Shown here: piece after piece, positions 51,555 through 62,168 of the stretch
How positions within the stretch are numbered: the first letter of the stretch is position 1
How the letters are laid out: every line of letters starts with the position of its first letter
NCBI RefSeq assembly: GCF_002902085.1
Contig: NZ_PPQR01000070.1
Coordinates: 37,974 to 101,973 of the forward strand
From: Staphylococcus simiae
GTDB lineage: Bacteria > Bacillota > Bacilli > Staphylococcales > Staphylococcaceae
Length of the DNA: 64,000 nucleotides
Reading direction: 5' to 3'
Notes under the pieces: generated by a model
What the model was told of the DNA's origin: nothing
The model's database searches: none
Seen by the model: the letters and a program-made list of their open reading frames with translations, nothing else
Made by a program: the position numbers and the translations under genes

Positions 51555-54500
51555 TTACTTTTCTGATTGTTCGTCTTTTTTTGTAAATCTTCTTATTAAG
51601 AATGCCATTCCAGCACCAAGTGCTAACTCTGCATAAGGTAAATCATCAGTATATGTCACACCAGTTTTAGGCAATTCTTTTTTCTCTCGTTTCACTTTGT
51701 CTTTTGTTTCTGTTTTGTCAGTTACAGTTGTTTTGTGAGTAGTGTTGTCGCCACTTCCTATGTTGTCATCAGCTTTACCTTGTTTACCAGGTTCGCCATT
51801 TCCGTTTCCAGTGTTGCCACCTGTATCTACTTTACCTTGTTTACCCGGGTCTTTACCTGATTTGTCAGGGCCCTCACCTGGTTTCTTAGGGCCTTTACCT
51901 TGTTTGCCAGGATCTTTACTTGGTTTCTTAGGACCTTTACCTGGTTTCTCAGGGTCTTTTGGATCTGGTTTATTTGTTTCGTTATTACTTGGTTGTTCAG
52001 TTCCACTATTATTCGGTGTTGTTGCTGCATTAGGATCCGGTTTATCTGTTGGTTTCACTTCTGTAGTATCAGTCGGTTTATTTGTTGGTGTATTAGTTGG
52101 TTGTTCAACACTACTATTATTTGGTTGACCTGTTCCATTATTATCCGGTGTTGTTGTATTAGTGTTATTAGTTGATGCTACATCATTGTTATTTGGTTGT
52201 GCGTTTCCGTTATTATCTGGTGCCACAGCTCCATTATCATTTGGTGTCGGGTTAGTATTATTGTTTGGTTGTGTGCCATTATTAGTTTCATCAAATGGAA
52301 TAATTGCTTCAATTGAATGAATTGTTGCATTTTGAAGCTCTGTAACTTCGGCATCTGTTTTAGCTTTAGCTAGATCTTTTGTAAATCTTTCACCGCTTCT
52401 AGCTAAATCTTGCAATGCCGTTTGTTTTGATTGTTCAGAAACATTTGGCGTATTTTTAATGTCTTCTTTTTGTCTTTCTATTGCTTTATTTACTTCATTT
52501 GTAGCATTTTGTTTAGCATGGTAGTCAAAGTTTTGTTTCGTGATTTCTGCTTTAGCTTCGTCTTTAACTTTGTCCACACCAGCATTAGTAGTTTGTGCAT
52601 TTATATTATCAGTTGCTGTAGATAAAATGCCTTCTAACGCATTTGTATAAGCTTCTTTTTCATCAGTAGTTGCATTGTCATTATTGTTAGCTGTTGCTTC
52701 TAATTGATCAAGTAATGATTCAAGTTCATCAATAGCTTGTTGTTTATGTGTATCTTCTACTTGAATATTATCTAATGCTACAAGTCCATCTTGTTTAGCT
52801 TTATCAACGGCATCATCTGTTGTTGCTGCATTAATTTTAGCTAGTGCATCATCGCTATACTGTTTTACTAATGCTAATGATGAAGCTTTTTCTTCATCAG
52901 TTAAAGCATCATTATCATTTATTTCTGCTTTAATTTCATCTGCTTTCGTATCAATTGCTTTTGTCGCATCAACTTTATTTATTGTTGCTAATTGAATAGC
53001 TGCAATAGCTGCTTTACCTTGAGACAATGCTTCATCTACATCACTATCATCTGCTGCATTATTAATTTTTTCTAATGTATCTTGAACAATCGCTTCTACA
53101 TCATTTGCTGCTTGTTGTTTTTCTTCTTGAGTAGCGTGATCATTTTCTAAAATTTGATCATTTTTTTGATCGGCAGCATGGTAAAGATCATCAGTTGCAG
53201 TTTGTTTTTTAGTGAATTGTGGTTCGAAACCATTAATATTAGTAATACCTTCATCTTTTTGAGTTGCGACATCTTCTGCAGTTGTCGCTTGATTAATTTT
53301 TTGAATATCTTGTTGTTTTAAATTATCTAGTTGTTGTTTCGCTTGATTTACTTCACTTGCAGTACTATTAATTGCCGCTTCAATATCTGCAACTTTTTGA
53401 TTATAAGCATTTTCAATATCTGCAATAGCATCTGCTTTAATTGTGCTAAGTGTTTTAACAGCTTGAATTTGATTAGTGGCATCTGCAACAATAGCATCTA
53501 CATCAGCATTTGCTTGTGCTTGATTAATTTTTTCTTTAGCTCCGTTTAATAAGTCGATAACTTGTTGCTTAGCATTTGCAATATCAGCTGCTGATGCGTT
53601 TGGTGTTTGATCTAAGTCAGCTTTTTTATTATTAGCAACTGTATCTAATGAATTCTTAGCAGTTGCCTTTTTCGTTACAGTTGGTTGTACTGCATTGATT
53701 TCTTGATTAATAGCATCTTTCGCTGCATTCACTTCTTGCGTTGAGTTTGCTGCATTAATTTTGTTTATACCATCGACATATATTTGACTAGCACGACTAG
53801 CAGCTTCATTCGCTTCTTCAGTTGTAATATCAGCTGTTTTTGATATTTGATCTGCTTTATTTACTAAAGTTTGTTTAATTTCATCTTTTGCTGCAGTTTT
53901 AATATCATGTGCCGCATTAATATTATCTAAATCTTGCAATCCTTTATCTTTAGCTGCATTAACTTCTTCTACTGAATTAGCATTAGTAATTGATTGGATA
54001 ATAGTTGCTTGTTGTCCATCTAGTTGTTGTGTTGCTGTAGCTTTTTCTTCTGTTGTGGCATTAGAGTCATTTTGAATTTCTACACGCTTTCTATTAACTC
54101 GATTATTAATTTCTGTCTTAGCATAATCTTTAATTGTCGTATCTGCATTAATACCATTAATATTGTTAATTGCTTCATCTTTGGCAGCACTAACTTCTTG
54201 AGCAGTAGCTGCATTTTGAATTGCTAAATCACCTTGTTCTTTAGCCTGATTAATTAATTCTGTAGCTGCTGCTTTTTCTTCTGTTGTTGCTGAATTATCA
54301 GCTTCAATAGTTTGTTGTCTTGCTGTAGCAGCTTGTGCCAAATCGTTTTTAGCAGCTGTTTTAGTTGTTGTTGCTGGTTGAACAGCTGAAATGTCAGCTA
54401 ATCCAGTTGTTTTAGCAGTGTCGACATCAGCATCTGTTGTTGCTGCATTAATATCGTTATTAGCTTTTGTTACAGCTTGTTGTAACTGTTGAAGTGCTGC

Positions 54501-57500
54501 TTCTTTTTCTTCTGTTGTGGCATCAGCATTATTATTGATTTCTGCTGTTTGACTATTTTGTTGCTGCGTAATTTCTGCTAATGCATCACGTTTCTTACGT
54601 ACTTGTGGTTGTAAGTTATTAATTGCATCTGTAGCACTTTGTTGTGCTGTATCTACTTGTGCATTAGTTGTTGCTTGATCTATTGCTGCTTTACCTTTAG
54701 TTACTTCGCCATCAACTAATGCTTCACCTGCAGTCTTTTCTTCTGTTGTAGCATCAGCTAAACCTTGAATTTGTTGTTTTTTAGTGTTTGCTTGATTATC
54801 TAGTGCAGTTCTTGCATCATTTTTCTTAGTAACAGTTGGTTGTACTTGAGCAATCGCATTTTCACCATTTGTTTTAGCAGTTTCTACATCTGTTTGTGAT
54901 GCTGCATTATCAATTGCCGTATCAGCTTGTTGTACTGCGGCATCAACTTGTTGGTCTGCTGCATCTCTTTCTTCTGCAGTGATATCAGCTGTAGCTGCAA
55001 TTTGAGCTTTACGTTCTTCCGCTTTAGTTTGAATAGCTTGTTTAGCTGTAGATTTAATCGTTGTTGCTGGTTGAATAGCAGTTATTTTAGCAATTTCTGC
55101 AGCTTTAACATTATCTACATCTTGATTTGATTGTGCTGCATCAATGGCATTATCTGCAGCTGTTTTTGCAGCTTGTAGTTGTTGTTCTGCAGCTGCTTTT
55201 TCTTCAGTAGTAGCTGCATTATTATTTTGTATAGCTGTTTGTTGTTCTTGTACTTTTTGATCAATATCAGCTTTAGCATTTGTTTTAACTTGATGCTCAG
55301 CTTGCACATTATTAATATTTTGAATGTGTGTTGTCTTAGCGTTGTCTACATCTGCTTGTGCTGCAGCTTGTTCTATTGCTTCATTTGCCTCTGTTACAGC
55401 TTGTTGAACTTTTGCTTTTGCTGCATCTTTTTCATCTGTTGTTGCTGCATTATCTTGATCGATGTCATTATTTTTTTGAGTTGCTGCTTGTTCTACAGCA
55501 GTCTTAGCTGCTGCTTTATATTGAGTTGCAGGTTGTACTTGGTTAATTTCATTTATACCATTTGTTTTAGCTGTTTCAACTTCAGCATTTGATTGTGCTT
55601 GATCAATGTTAGTATCAGCTTGTTGTTTTTTATTATCTAAGTCAGTAATTGCTGCTGCTTTTTCTTCTGTTGTGGCGTTTTGGTTGTCTGTTATTTCTTG
55701 TTTATGTGTAGTATAAGCCTCATCAACAGCTGTTTTAGCATTTTGTTTCGCATTTATATCTGGTGTACTGCTATTGATTGCTTGGATACCATTATTTTTA
55801 GCTGTTTCAACTTCTTGATCCGTTTGCGCTTCAGTAATAGCATCAAGTGCTGCTTGTTTAGCTTGTTCTACTTCTTCATTCGCTGCTGTAATTTCATCTG
55901 TTGTAGCATTTTGAGCAGTAGCATTATTATTACTTTGTATTTGCTGTGTTGCTGCTTGTTCTACAGCAGTTTTAGCATTCGTTTTGATAGTTGTTGCTGC
56001 CGTAATTGCTTTGATTTTCGCAAGTTCTGCATCTTTAGTGTTGTTAACATCTTGTCTCGTTGTTGGCGTTTCAATTGCTTTAAGCGCTGCTTCTTTTGCT
56101 TTATCAATCTCAGCAATAGCTATCGCTTTTTCACTATCAGTGGATTCTTTGCTATTATTAACAACTTCTTGTTGATTTGTTGCAGCTTCATTGATTGCGT
56201 CGATTGCATTCGTTCTAACATATGAATCTGGTACCACATTATTAATATTATTTATTGTGTTATCTTTTAAAGTCTCAACCGCTTCGTTAGTATTCGTACT
56301 ATTAAGTGTAGTTAACGCATTAACTTCTATATTACCAATTGTTGCATTAGCAACGTCTTTTTCTTCTTGAACAGGTGCTGTTAATTTTTTAATCTCTTGT
56401 TTCCGTTTAGCAACTGCTTTGATAATAGCATTTTTAGCAGCTTGTTTGACTGTTGGCACTGCAACATCTGCAGCTAAAGCATTTAACCCTGCATCTTTGG
56501 CAGTTGTTACACCTGCAGCAGTCGTTTGTTGGTCAATTTGATTGATAGCTGCTTGTTTGTCATTATTAATTTTAGTTGTAATATCTGCAATCTCTTCTTG
56601 AGTCAATTGATTATTTTGACTATTTGTCGTAATCATTTGTTGCGCTTTATTGTCTAATTCAGTAATTGCAGGTTGTTTTTCAACTAATTTATCTTTTAAT
56701 TCTTGTACTAATTGATCAATTGCTGCTTGTGATTTACGTTGATCTAAAGGCACATTATTTTGTTCCTCATTTAACACTTGAGTAGCTTGTTCTTTAAGCT
56801 TGTTATATTCAGCGATAGAACCAGCTGTATATTGATTCGCATCAATTGCTTGGTCTACTTGAGCTTGTAGTGCTTCTTTATTCATGACTACATCAGTTGT
56901 ATAAGGATCAGTTACTAATGTTACTACAGGGCTATTCGCAGCATTCATTAAGACATCTGCAGCTGTTTGATACGTTAATTTATCATTAAAATGAATTTGT
57001 TGTGGTGTTGGAACATTATCAATATTCACTTTATAAGTTAGTTTAAGTGACTTTTCAGGGAATAATACTTCTTTAGTATGTGTATTGTTCTCTGTTCTTA
57101 CACCTTTACTCGTAAAGGTAACAGTATTAGTTGTCTTATCATATTGTTCAGCCATTGGTAATAGTTTAGTACTATCATTATTACCAACAGGGAATGATGT
57201 TGATAATGAATTAGCTACATATGATACACCTTGAGGTAAAGTAACAGAATATACAAATTGACCATCTTTTAATGATGCACCGTAATTACCATTATTTCCA
57301 ATTTCAGCATTGATGACATAGTCTTTTTGATTTGTTGCTGTTGGATTTAATTCTCTTTGTTTCACATATAAATGTGATCCTGAATGTAATCCTACATTAT
57401 CAATGAATGAATAATATTTATAGCCATCTTTGTTTGTTGTAATTCTAGTTGCGTCAGCTACTGCTGCATTATCTGGTAAAAATTGTAATGCTAAATGATC

Positions 57501-58517
57501 AACGTCTACTGGAACTTTAAATAAATGTGATACGCCTCTAGTTCCAACATTGACTTTCGCTAATTCTGTATCATTTTTAGCATCTTTAATAACAAAATTA
57601 GTACTACCTTGTTTGCTATTTGTTTGCATAGTTGTAAAATCTACAACTAATTCAGAACCTGGTTTAACATTAACCTCTTTGGAGATACCGTTAAAATCTC
57701 CATGGTCATTATTATTGTCAGCTTTTACCCTTCCTAGAACTAATACATTACCAGACGCTTGATAGTTTTGTGGACTATGTTTATCAAACATATCACTTCT
57801 TCTTAGATTTGAATTCACAAATCCGACTTTACCATGATCAACTAAAGTATAACCATCTACATTATCTTTAATTGTAACTGTAGGATTATTTCTGTCTTTA
57901 TCCGTAACGATAGAAGGATCATCAAATGTTAATACTGTGTTGATGCTACCTTGGCCAGTATTATTTTCATTCGGATCTTGTTGTTGAACTTTAGGTGGCA
58001 CTGGTGCTGCAGGAGCTGTGGGCGCTACAGCATTAGGTGCTGGTGAAGCCGCATTGTTTGGTGCTGCAGGTGCTGCATTGTTTGGCGCAGCTGGATTAGC
58101 TCCTACATCACGTTTACGACGTTTTAGAACTTTATCGTGATCACCTTGAGCTGCTAATCTTAGGTTTTGAGTGTCATTTTGTCCTGTTGTTGTATTAACA
58201 GCATTATCATTTTTATTAGTTTGTGCTACTTGGTTTCCACCATTAGATACAGCATTATTACCATTGTTATTTAATGATTGAGCAGTAGTAGCAGTTGATG
58301 ATTGCACAGTATTTGGTGATGTTACATTTCCTGCTTGTGTCCCATTTACTGGTTGGACAGTTACTGTATTATCTAATTGATTAGCGTTTGATGGTTGTTC
58401 AGCTGCAGATGCATGAGATGTATTAGCAGTTATAAAGGTTACTGTTGCAATTAATGTTGAAAATATACCAACATTGAATTTTCTGATACTAAATTTTTGT
58501 TCTCTGAATAGATTCAT
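51555..58517 (-). CDS. fmtB: FmtB/SasB-type cell-wall-anchored surface protein
   Basis: 2320 residues. A YSIRK-type signal peptide (FSIRKFNVGIFSTLIATVTF, with cleavage near residue 38) is followed by an N/Q/T-rich stretch, a basic KRRKRDVG near residue 132, and an Ala/Pro-rich segment. Residues about 190-540 form a globular A-like region. Then come an FIVAR-like segment (about 555-615) and about 17 DUF1542-type repeats of roughly 77 residues (about 620-2050), each with a TTEEK-A-A-type linker. A Pro/Asn- and PGK-rich wall-spanning part precedes LPKTG (2282-2286), a hydrophobic stretch and a positive tail. The sorting signal in S. aureus FmtB is LPDTG as I recall. Strong AGGAGGATGACTTA site. 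FmtB affects beta-lactam susceptibility in S. aureus. Confidence 0.93.
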   Translation of the reverse strand: MNLFREQKFSIRKFNVGIFSTLIATVTFITANTSHASAAEQPSNANQLDNTVTVQPVNGTQAGNVTSPNTVQSSTATTAQSLNNNGNNAVSNGGNQVAQTNKNDNAVNTTTGQNDTQNLRLAAQGDHDKVLKRRKRDVGANPAAPNNAAPAAPNNAASPAPNAVAPTAPAAPVPPKVQQQDPNENNTGQGSINTVLTFDDPSIVTDKDRNNPTVTIKDNVDGYTLVDHGKVGFVNSNLRRSDMFDKHSPQNYQASGNVLVLGRVKADNNNDHGDFNGISKEVNVKPGSELVVDFTTMQTNSKQGSTNFVIKDAKNDTELAKVNVGTRGVSHLFKVPVDVDHLALQFLPDNAAVADATRITTNKDGYKYYSFIDNVGLHSGSHLYVKQRELNPTATNQKDYVINAEIGNNGNYGASLKDGQFVYSVTLPQGVSYVANSLSTSFPVGNNDSTKLLPMAEQYDKTTNTVTFTSKGVRTENNTHTKEVLFPEKSLKLTYKVNIDNVPTPQQIHFNDKLTYQTAADVLMNAANSPVVTLVTDPYTTDVVMNKEALQAQVDQAIDANQYTAGSIAEYNKLKEQATQVLNEEQNNVPLDQRKSQAAIDQLVQELKDKLVEKQPAITELDNKAQQMITTNSQNNQLTQEEIADITTKINNDKQAAINQIDQQTTAAGVTTAKDAGLNALAADVAVPTVKQAAKNAIIKAVAKRKQEIKKLTAPVQEEKDVANATIGNIEVNALTTLNSTNTNEAVETLKDNTINNINNVVPDSYVRTNAIDAINEAATNQQEVVNNSKESTDSEKAIAIAEIDKAKEAALKAIETPTTRQDVNNTKDAELAKIKAITAATTIKTNAKTAVEQAATQQIQSNNNATAQNATTDEITAANEEVEQAKQAALDAITEAQTDQEVETAKNNGIQAINSSTPDINAKQNAKTAVDEAYTTHKQEITDNQNATTEEKAAAITDLDNKKQQADTNIDQAQSNAEVETAKTNGINEINQVQPATQYKAAAKTAVEQAATQKNNDIDQDNAATTDEKDAAKAKVQQAVTEANEAIEQAAAQADVDNAKTTHIQNINNVQAEHQVKTNAKADIDQKVQEQQTAIQNNNAATTEEKAAAEQQLQAAKTAADNAIDAAQSNQDVDNVKAAEIAKITAIQPATTIKSTAKQAIQTKAEERKAQIAATADITAEERDAADQQVDAAVQQADTAIDNAASQTDVETAKTNGENAIAQVQPTVTKKNDARTALDNQANTKKQQIQGLADATTEEKTAGEALVDGEVTKGKAAIDQATTNAQVDTAQQSATDAINNLQPQVRKKRDALAEITQQQNSQTAEINNNADATTEEKEAALQQLQQAVTKANNDINAATTDADVDTAKTTGLADISAVQPATTTKTAAKNDLAQAATARQQTIEADNSATTEEKAAATELINQAKEQGDLAIQNAATAQEVSAAKDEAINNINGINADTTIKDYAKTEINNRVNRKRVEIQNDSNATTEEKATATQQLDGQQATIIQSITNANSVEEVNAAKDKGLQDLDNINAAHDIKTAAKDEIKQTLVNKADQISKTADITTEEANEAASRASQIYVDGINKINAANSTQEVNAAKDAINQEINAVQPTVTKKATAKNSLDTVANNKKADLDQTPNASAADIANAKQQVIDLLNGAKEKINQAQANADVDAIVADATNQIQAVKTLSTIKADAIADIENAYNQKVADIEAAINSTASEVNQAKQQLDNLKQQDIQKINQATTAEDVATQKDEGITNINGFEPQFTKKQTATDDLYHAADQKNDQILENDHATQEEKQQAANDVEAIVQDTLEKINNAADDSDVDEALSQGKAAIAAIQLATINKVDATKAIDTKADEIKAEINDNDALTDEEKASSLALVKQYSDDALAKINAATTDDAVDKAKQDGLVALDNIQVEDTHKQQAIDELESLLDQLEATANNNDNATTDEKEAYTNALEGILSTATDNINAQTTNAGVDKVKDEAKAEITKQNFDYHAKQNATNEVNKAIERQKEDIKNTPNVSEQSKQTALQDLARSGERFTKDLAKAKTDAEVTELQNATIHSIEAIIPFDETNNGTQPNNNTNPTPNDNGAVAPDNNGNAQPNNNDVASTNNTNTTTPDNNGTGQPNNSSVEQPTNTPTNKPTDTTEVKPTDKPDPNAATTPNNSGTEQPSNNETNKPDPKDPEKPGKGPKKPSKDPGKQGKGPKKPGEGPDKSGKDPGKQGKVDTGGNTGNGNGEPGKQGKADDNIGSGDNTTHKTTVTDKTETKDKVKREKKELPKTGVTYTDDLPYAELALGAGMAFLIRRFTKKDEQSEK

Positions 58518-58747
58518 TAAGTCATCCTCCTAGTTGTGAAATTCTCGTTGTCAATGATGTGCTTAATCAATTAGCTAATGATAAATAGATTGCGCGTCAG
58601 AAAATATAATAACAAAACAATACTATTTATTTCTTATTAATTTTATCATCAATATATATTGAATACTAGTGTATCTTATATTAAATAATGATGACTATTA
58701 TGAATTTTTTATTACTGCTTCGTTAATCATGTTTTTCATTTTAAGAT
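58518..58747. other. fmtB upstream region
   Basis: About 230 bp, no gene. AT-rich with TATTATATTT (near 58605, minus strand) as the best -10-like element. No operator recognised. Confidence 0.4.
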
Positions 58748-58796
58748 ATAAAAAGTGGAACAAAATTCAATAGCTAAATTGATTTTTGTTCCACTT
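58748..58796 (-). terminator. Intrinsic terminator of the cdaA-cdaR-glmM operon
   Basis: Minus strand: AAGTGGAACAAAAATCAATT pairs with the arm ending TTTTGTTCCACTT, followed by TTTTATATC. About 85 bp after the glmM stop. Confidence 0.85.
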
Positions 58797-58882
58797 ATGT
58801 TATTGCTATCTTTGATTCAAAGATATTATGTTTAATTTACTATATCAGTATTACTAAACAATCAAGCATGATTTATCTACGC

Positions 58883-60238
58883 TTAATTTTCAAGTCCCAT
58901 TTTTTCTTTAACTACATCTGCAATTTGTTGCGCATATCTTTCTGCATCTTCATCTGTAGCTGCTTCTACCATTACTCTTACCAATGGTTCTGTTCCGGAA
59001 GGTCTAACTAAAATTCTACCTTCTCCATTCATTTCAACTTCTACCTTAGTCATTACTTCTTTAACATCTATATTTTCTTCAACACGATATTTGTCCGTTA
59101 CTCTAACATTGATTAAAGATTGAGGATATTTTTTCATTTGTGCAGCTAATTCACTTAAAGTTTTACCTGTTAATTTAATCACTGATGCTAAATGAATACC
59201 AGTTAATAGACCATCACCTGTAGTATTATAATCCATCATAACAATATGACCAGATTGTTCACCACCAAGATTATAATTTCCTCGGCGCATTTCTTCAACT
59301 ACATATCTATCGCCAACTTTAGTTTTATTAGATTTGATACCTTCACGTTCTAAAGCTTTATAGAATCCTAAATTACTCATGACAGTTGACACAATCATGT
59401 CATTATTTAGTTCTTGGTTTTTATGCATTTCTTGACCAATAATAAACATAATTTGGTCTCCATCAACAATTTGACCTTTTTCATCAACAGCTATGATTCT
59501 ATCTCCATCGCCATCAAATGCTAAGCCAAAATCACTACCTGTTTCTAATACTTTTTCAGCTAATTTTTCAGGATGTGTTGAGCCACATTGTTCATTAATA
59601 TTATAGCCATCAGGGTTACAGCCAATTGTTTCAGTATCTGCTTCTAAATCCCCAAATAAAAATGGCGCTAATGATGATGTAGACCCGTTGGCACCATCTA
59701 AGACTATTTTTAAACCTTCAAAATTAACATCAACTGTTGATTTTAAATAACTTAAATATTTTTGTGCACCTTCAAAATAATCTGAATAATGTACAATTTC
59801 ATTGCCTACTGGTCTAGGTAGGTCTGGATTTTCTTGATCTAATAATTCTTCAATTTCATGTTCTTGTTCATCTGATAATTTGAATCCATCTGAACCGAAA
59901 AACTTAATGCCATTGTCTGCTACTGGATTATGTGATGCAGAAATCATTACTCCTAGTTCTGCACCCATTTCTTTTGTTAGGTATGCAACACCAGGTGTAG
60001 ATATAATACCTAAGCGCATGACTTCAGCACCGATTGAAATTAAGCCAGCTATTAATGCTGATTCAAGCATTTCACCTGAAACACGTGTATCTCTACCTAC
60101 AAGAACACGAGGATGTTTTTCACCTTTATTGTGTGCTAATACATAACCACCGTATCTACCTAATTTGAATGCTAATTCTGGTGTTAATTCTTGGTTAGCT
60201 ACTCCTCTTACTCCATCTGTTCCAAAATATTTTCCCAT
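58883..60238 (-). CDS. glmM: Phosphoglucosamine mutase
   Basis: Converts glucosamine 6-phosphate to the 1-phosphate for UDP-GlcNAc synthesis. The phosphoserine is in [14 protein letters not shown] near residue 102, the metal loop is [11 protein letters not shown] near residue 240, and the phosphate loop is [12 protein letters not shown] near residue 407. 451 aa, full length. Third gene of the cdaA-cdaR-glmM operon; GlmM binds and inhibits CdaA in related species. Confidence 0.98.
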   Translation of the reverse strand: MGKYFGTDGVRGVANQELTPELAFKLGRYGGYVLAHNKGEKHPRVLVGRDTRVSGEMLESALIAGLISIGAEVMRLGIISTPGVAYLTKEMGAELGVMISASHNPVADNGIKFFGSDGFKLSDEQEHEIEELLDQENPDLPRPVGNEIVHYSDYFEGAQKYLSYLKSTVDVNFEGLKIVLDGANGSTSSLAPFLFGDLEADTETIGCNPDGYNINEQCGSTHPEKLAEKVLETGSDFGLAFDGDGDRIIAVDEKGQIVDGDQIMFIIGQEMHKNQELNNDMIVSTVMSNLGFYKALEREGIKSNKTKVGDRYVVEEMRRGNYNLGGEQSGHIVMMDYNTTGDGLLTGIHLASVIKLTGKTLSELAAQMKKYPQSLINVRVTDKYRVEENIDVKEVMTKVEVEMNGEGRILVRPSGTEPLVRVMVEAATDEDAERYAQQIADVVKEKMGLEN

Positions 60239-60267
60239 TGTCTTTACTCTCCTTTAGAATATTCGAC

Positions 60268-61200
60268 TTATTTAACGTTAATATAAGCTTTTGTTTCACT
60301 TGGATCTGCTTTCGACACATTATCCGGTAAATTTATACGTACTGTTTTTTCAGTAGATTCTGATATACCGTCTAAGTCTACTTCTGCATCTACCTCACTT
60401 ATATTTTGTAAGTCATCACGACTACCATAAATTTCGATTTCTTTATCATCTAAATCGATAGAACTTAATTCTTTACCATCAGCTAAACTACCTTTTTGTT
60501 TAACATGTAGCTTAACTTTTTTGCTAAAAGGTTCAACTAAAACTTTCAAATTAACATCATTAGGTTGAATCGATACATTTATTTTATTTAAATTTTTATC
60601 TAGTGCTGTTATTTCAGCATTATCTTTTGTATCACTATTAATGTCTTTGTGATTTTTAAATGTTGCTTTTAAATATGCAATATCTTGCAATTGTTGTTTA
60701 CCACCAGTAACTTTAACAGTTTGTGGTGAAACTTCCTGTTTCTTAATTGTATAAAGTGGATCAATATCATCTGTACTAACATCAGGTTGAACTGTCATAT
60801 TTTTAGTAACCTTATCCTCTAAAGTAATATTGGCTACTTTAGGTTTTACAGAGTAGCGAATTTCATCTCCTAAACCTTTAACCTGATATTTTTCTTGATA
60901 TTTACCTGCTTTGGCATTTGATAAATCTACAGTGACTCTCAAGTCTTCTGGATTTTCTATCTTGATAATTTTAGATTGTGGGCCTGATATTGTTACATCA
61001 ACTGTTTCAGGTGCCTTAGTTAAATGAAGTTCTTTAGTATTATATAAAATTTCAACTGGCACATCTTGAATTGTCTTATTCGTTTTTTGAGAAATATTAC
61101 CGGTATTAAAAATATTACCAAAAACATTATTAGCAGATAAAAAGAAAAATAGTGCTAATAGCAAGGCAATAAAACGTAAGCCCCATTTACTTTCTAACAT
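60268..61200 (-). CDS. cdaR: CdaA regulator, YbbR-domain protein
   Basis: 310 residues: one N-terminal membrane anchor (RFIALLLALFFFLSANNVF) followed by about three to four extracellular YbbR repeats (for example VPVEILYNTKELHL and TVDLSNAKAGKYQEKYQVKG). It modulates c-di-AMP synthesis by CdaA at the membrane. One base separates its ATG from the cdaA stop. Confidence 0.95.
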   Translation of the reverse strand: MLESKWGLRFIALLLALFFFLSANNVFGNIFNTGNISQKTNKTIQDVPVEILYNTKELHLTKAPETVDVTISGPQSKIIKIENPEDLRVTVDLSNAKAGKYQEKYQVKGLGDEIRYSVKPKVANITLEDKVTKNMTVQPDVSTDDIDPLYTIKKQEVSPQTVKVTGGKQQLQDIAYLKATFKNHKDINSDTKDNAEITALDKNLNKINVSIQPNDVNLKVLVEPFSKKVKLHVKQKGSLADGKELSSIDLDDKEIEIYGSRDDLQNISEVDAEVDLDGISESTEKTVRINLPDNVSKADPSETKAYINVK

Positions 61201-61201
61201 A

Positions 61202-62011
61202 TTACTTCACACCTTTCTTTTGAAAGTGTGTGCCAAACCAATGTTCAGTAAGCAACTCTTCAAATACTTCATTAGAAACTTCTCGTCGTAATTTACCATC
61301 AAATGTAACAGAGATATCTCCAGTTTCTTCAGATACTATAACTGTAAATGCATCTGATACTTCTGAAATACCAACTGCCGCTCTATGTCTAGTACCTAAA
61401 CTTTTTGAAATTTTAGCACTATCAGATAATGGTAAATAACTTGCTGCTGCTGCAATTTTTGTACCTTGAATAATCATTGCACCATCATGTAGCGGGGTAT
61501 TAGGAATAAATACATTAATCAATAATTCTTGAGAAATATTTGAATCCATTGCTATACCTGTTTCAATGTAATCTTGTAAACCAGTTTCCTTTTCAAAGAC
61601 AATTAAAGCACCTATGCGTCTCTTTGCCATGTACTGTATAGCTTTAGAGACAGACTGAATTAATTTTTCTTCATCCTTATTATAAGTATTCGTTGTATAT
61701 CTCTTTAAGAAACTTCCTCTACCTAACTGTTCTAATGCCCTTCTAATTTCTGGTTGGAATATAACTATTAAAGCTAATACACCCCATTGTATGACTATAT
61801 CAAACAGTTTCGATGTCGCATTTAGATTTAAAATAATACTAACTTGTTGGCCTATAACAATTACTAAAATACCTTTAAGTAACTGTATTGCTTTAGTTCC
61901 CTTAAAAACAGTAATGAGAAGATAAAGTACATACCAAACGATAAGTAAATCAAGTACAGTTGTTACAATTTTTAAAGTACTAAGATTTTGAAAAAAATTG
62001 GAAAAATCCAT
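61202..62011 (-). CDS. cdaA: Diadenylate cyclase CdaA (DacA)
   Basis: Makes c-di-AMP, which controls potassium and osmolyte uptake, wall strength and beta-lactam tolerance. Three N-terminal membrane helices (IVTTVLDLLIVWYVLYLLI and following) precede the DAC domain with the active-site motifs PLHDGAMIIQG and LGTRHRAAVGISE. Starting at MDFSNFF gives 269 aa, with GGAGGAG upstream; the longer frame is dismissed. First gene of its operon. Confidence 0.97.
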   Translation of the reverse strand: MDFSNFFQNLSTLKIVTTVLDLLIVWYVLYLLITVFKGTKAIQLLKGILVIVIGQQVSIILNLNATSKLFDIVIQWGVLALIVIFQPEIRRALEQLGRGSFLKRYTTNTYNKDEEKLIQSVSKAIQYMAKRRIGALIVFEKETGLQDYIETGIAMDSNISQELLINVFIPNTPLHDGAMIIQGTKIAAAASYLPLSDSAKISKSLGTRHRAAVGISEVSDAFTVIVSEETGDISVTFDGKLRREVSNEVFEELLTEHWFGTHFQKKGVK

Positions 62012-62119
62012 AACATCTCCTCCGGGTAATATTTTTCCATAATATCTATTATACCAATGATTTATATCACTGTCATACGAACACATTTTAAAAATTAGAA
62101 TTTTATTAATTTAGCAATT

Positions 62120-62160
62120 TAAAAAACGTTTAAAGTCATATAATATAACTTTAGACGTTT
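62120..62160 (-). terminator. Intrinsic terminator of rocF
   Basis: Minus strand: AAACGTCTAAAGTTATAT pairs with ATATGACTTTAAACGTTT, followed by TTTAAATTG. It begins right after the rocF stop, in the gap before cdaA. Confidence 0.85.
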
Positions 62161-62168
62161 CAACTTTA

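Noticed and set aside
51742..57762. Several long plus-strand ORFs opposite fmtB, up to 181 residues
   Set aside because: They mirror the repetitive, Ala/Glu/Lys/Asn-rich fmtB frame, have Cys/Phe/Ile-rich translations, and lack ribosome sites.
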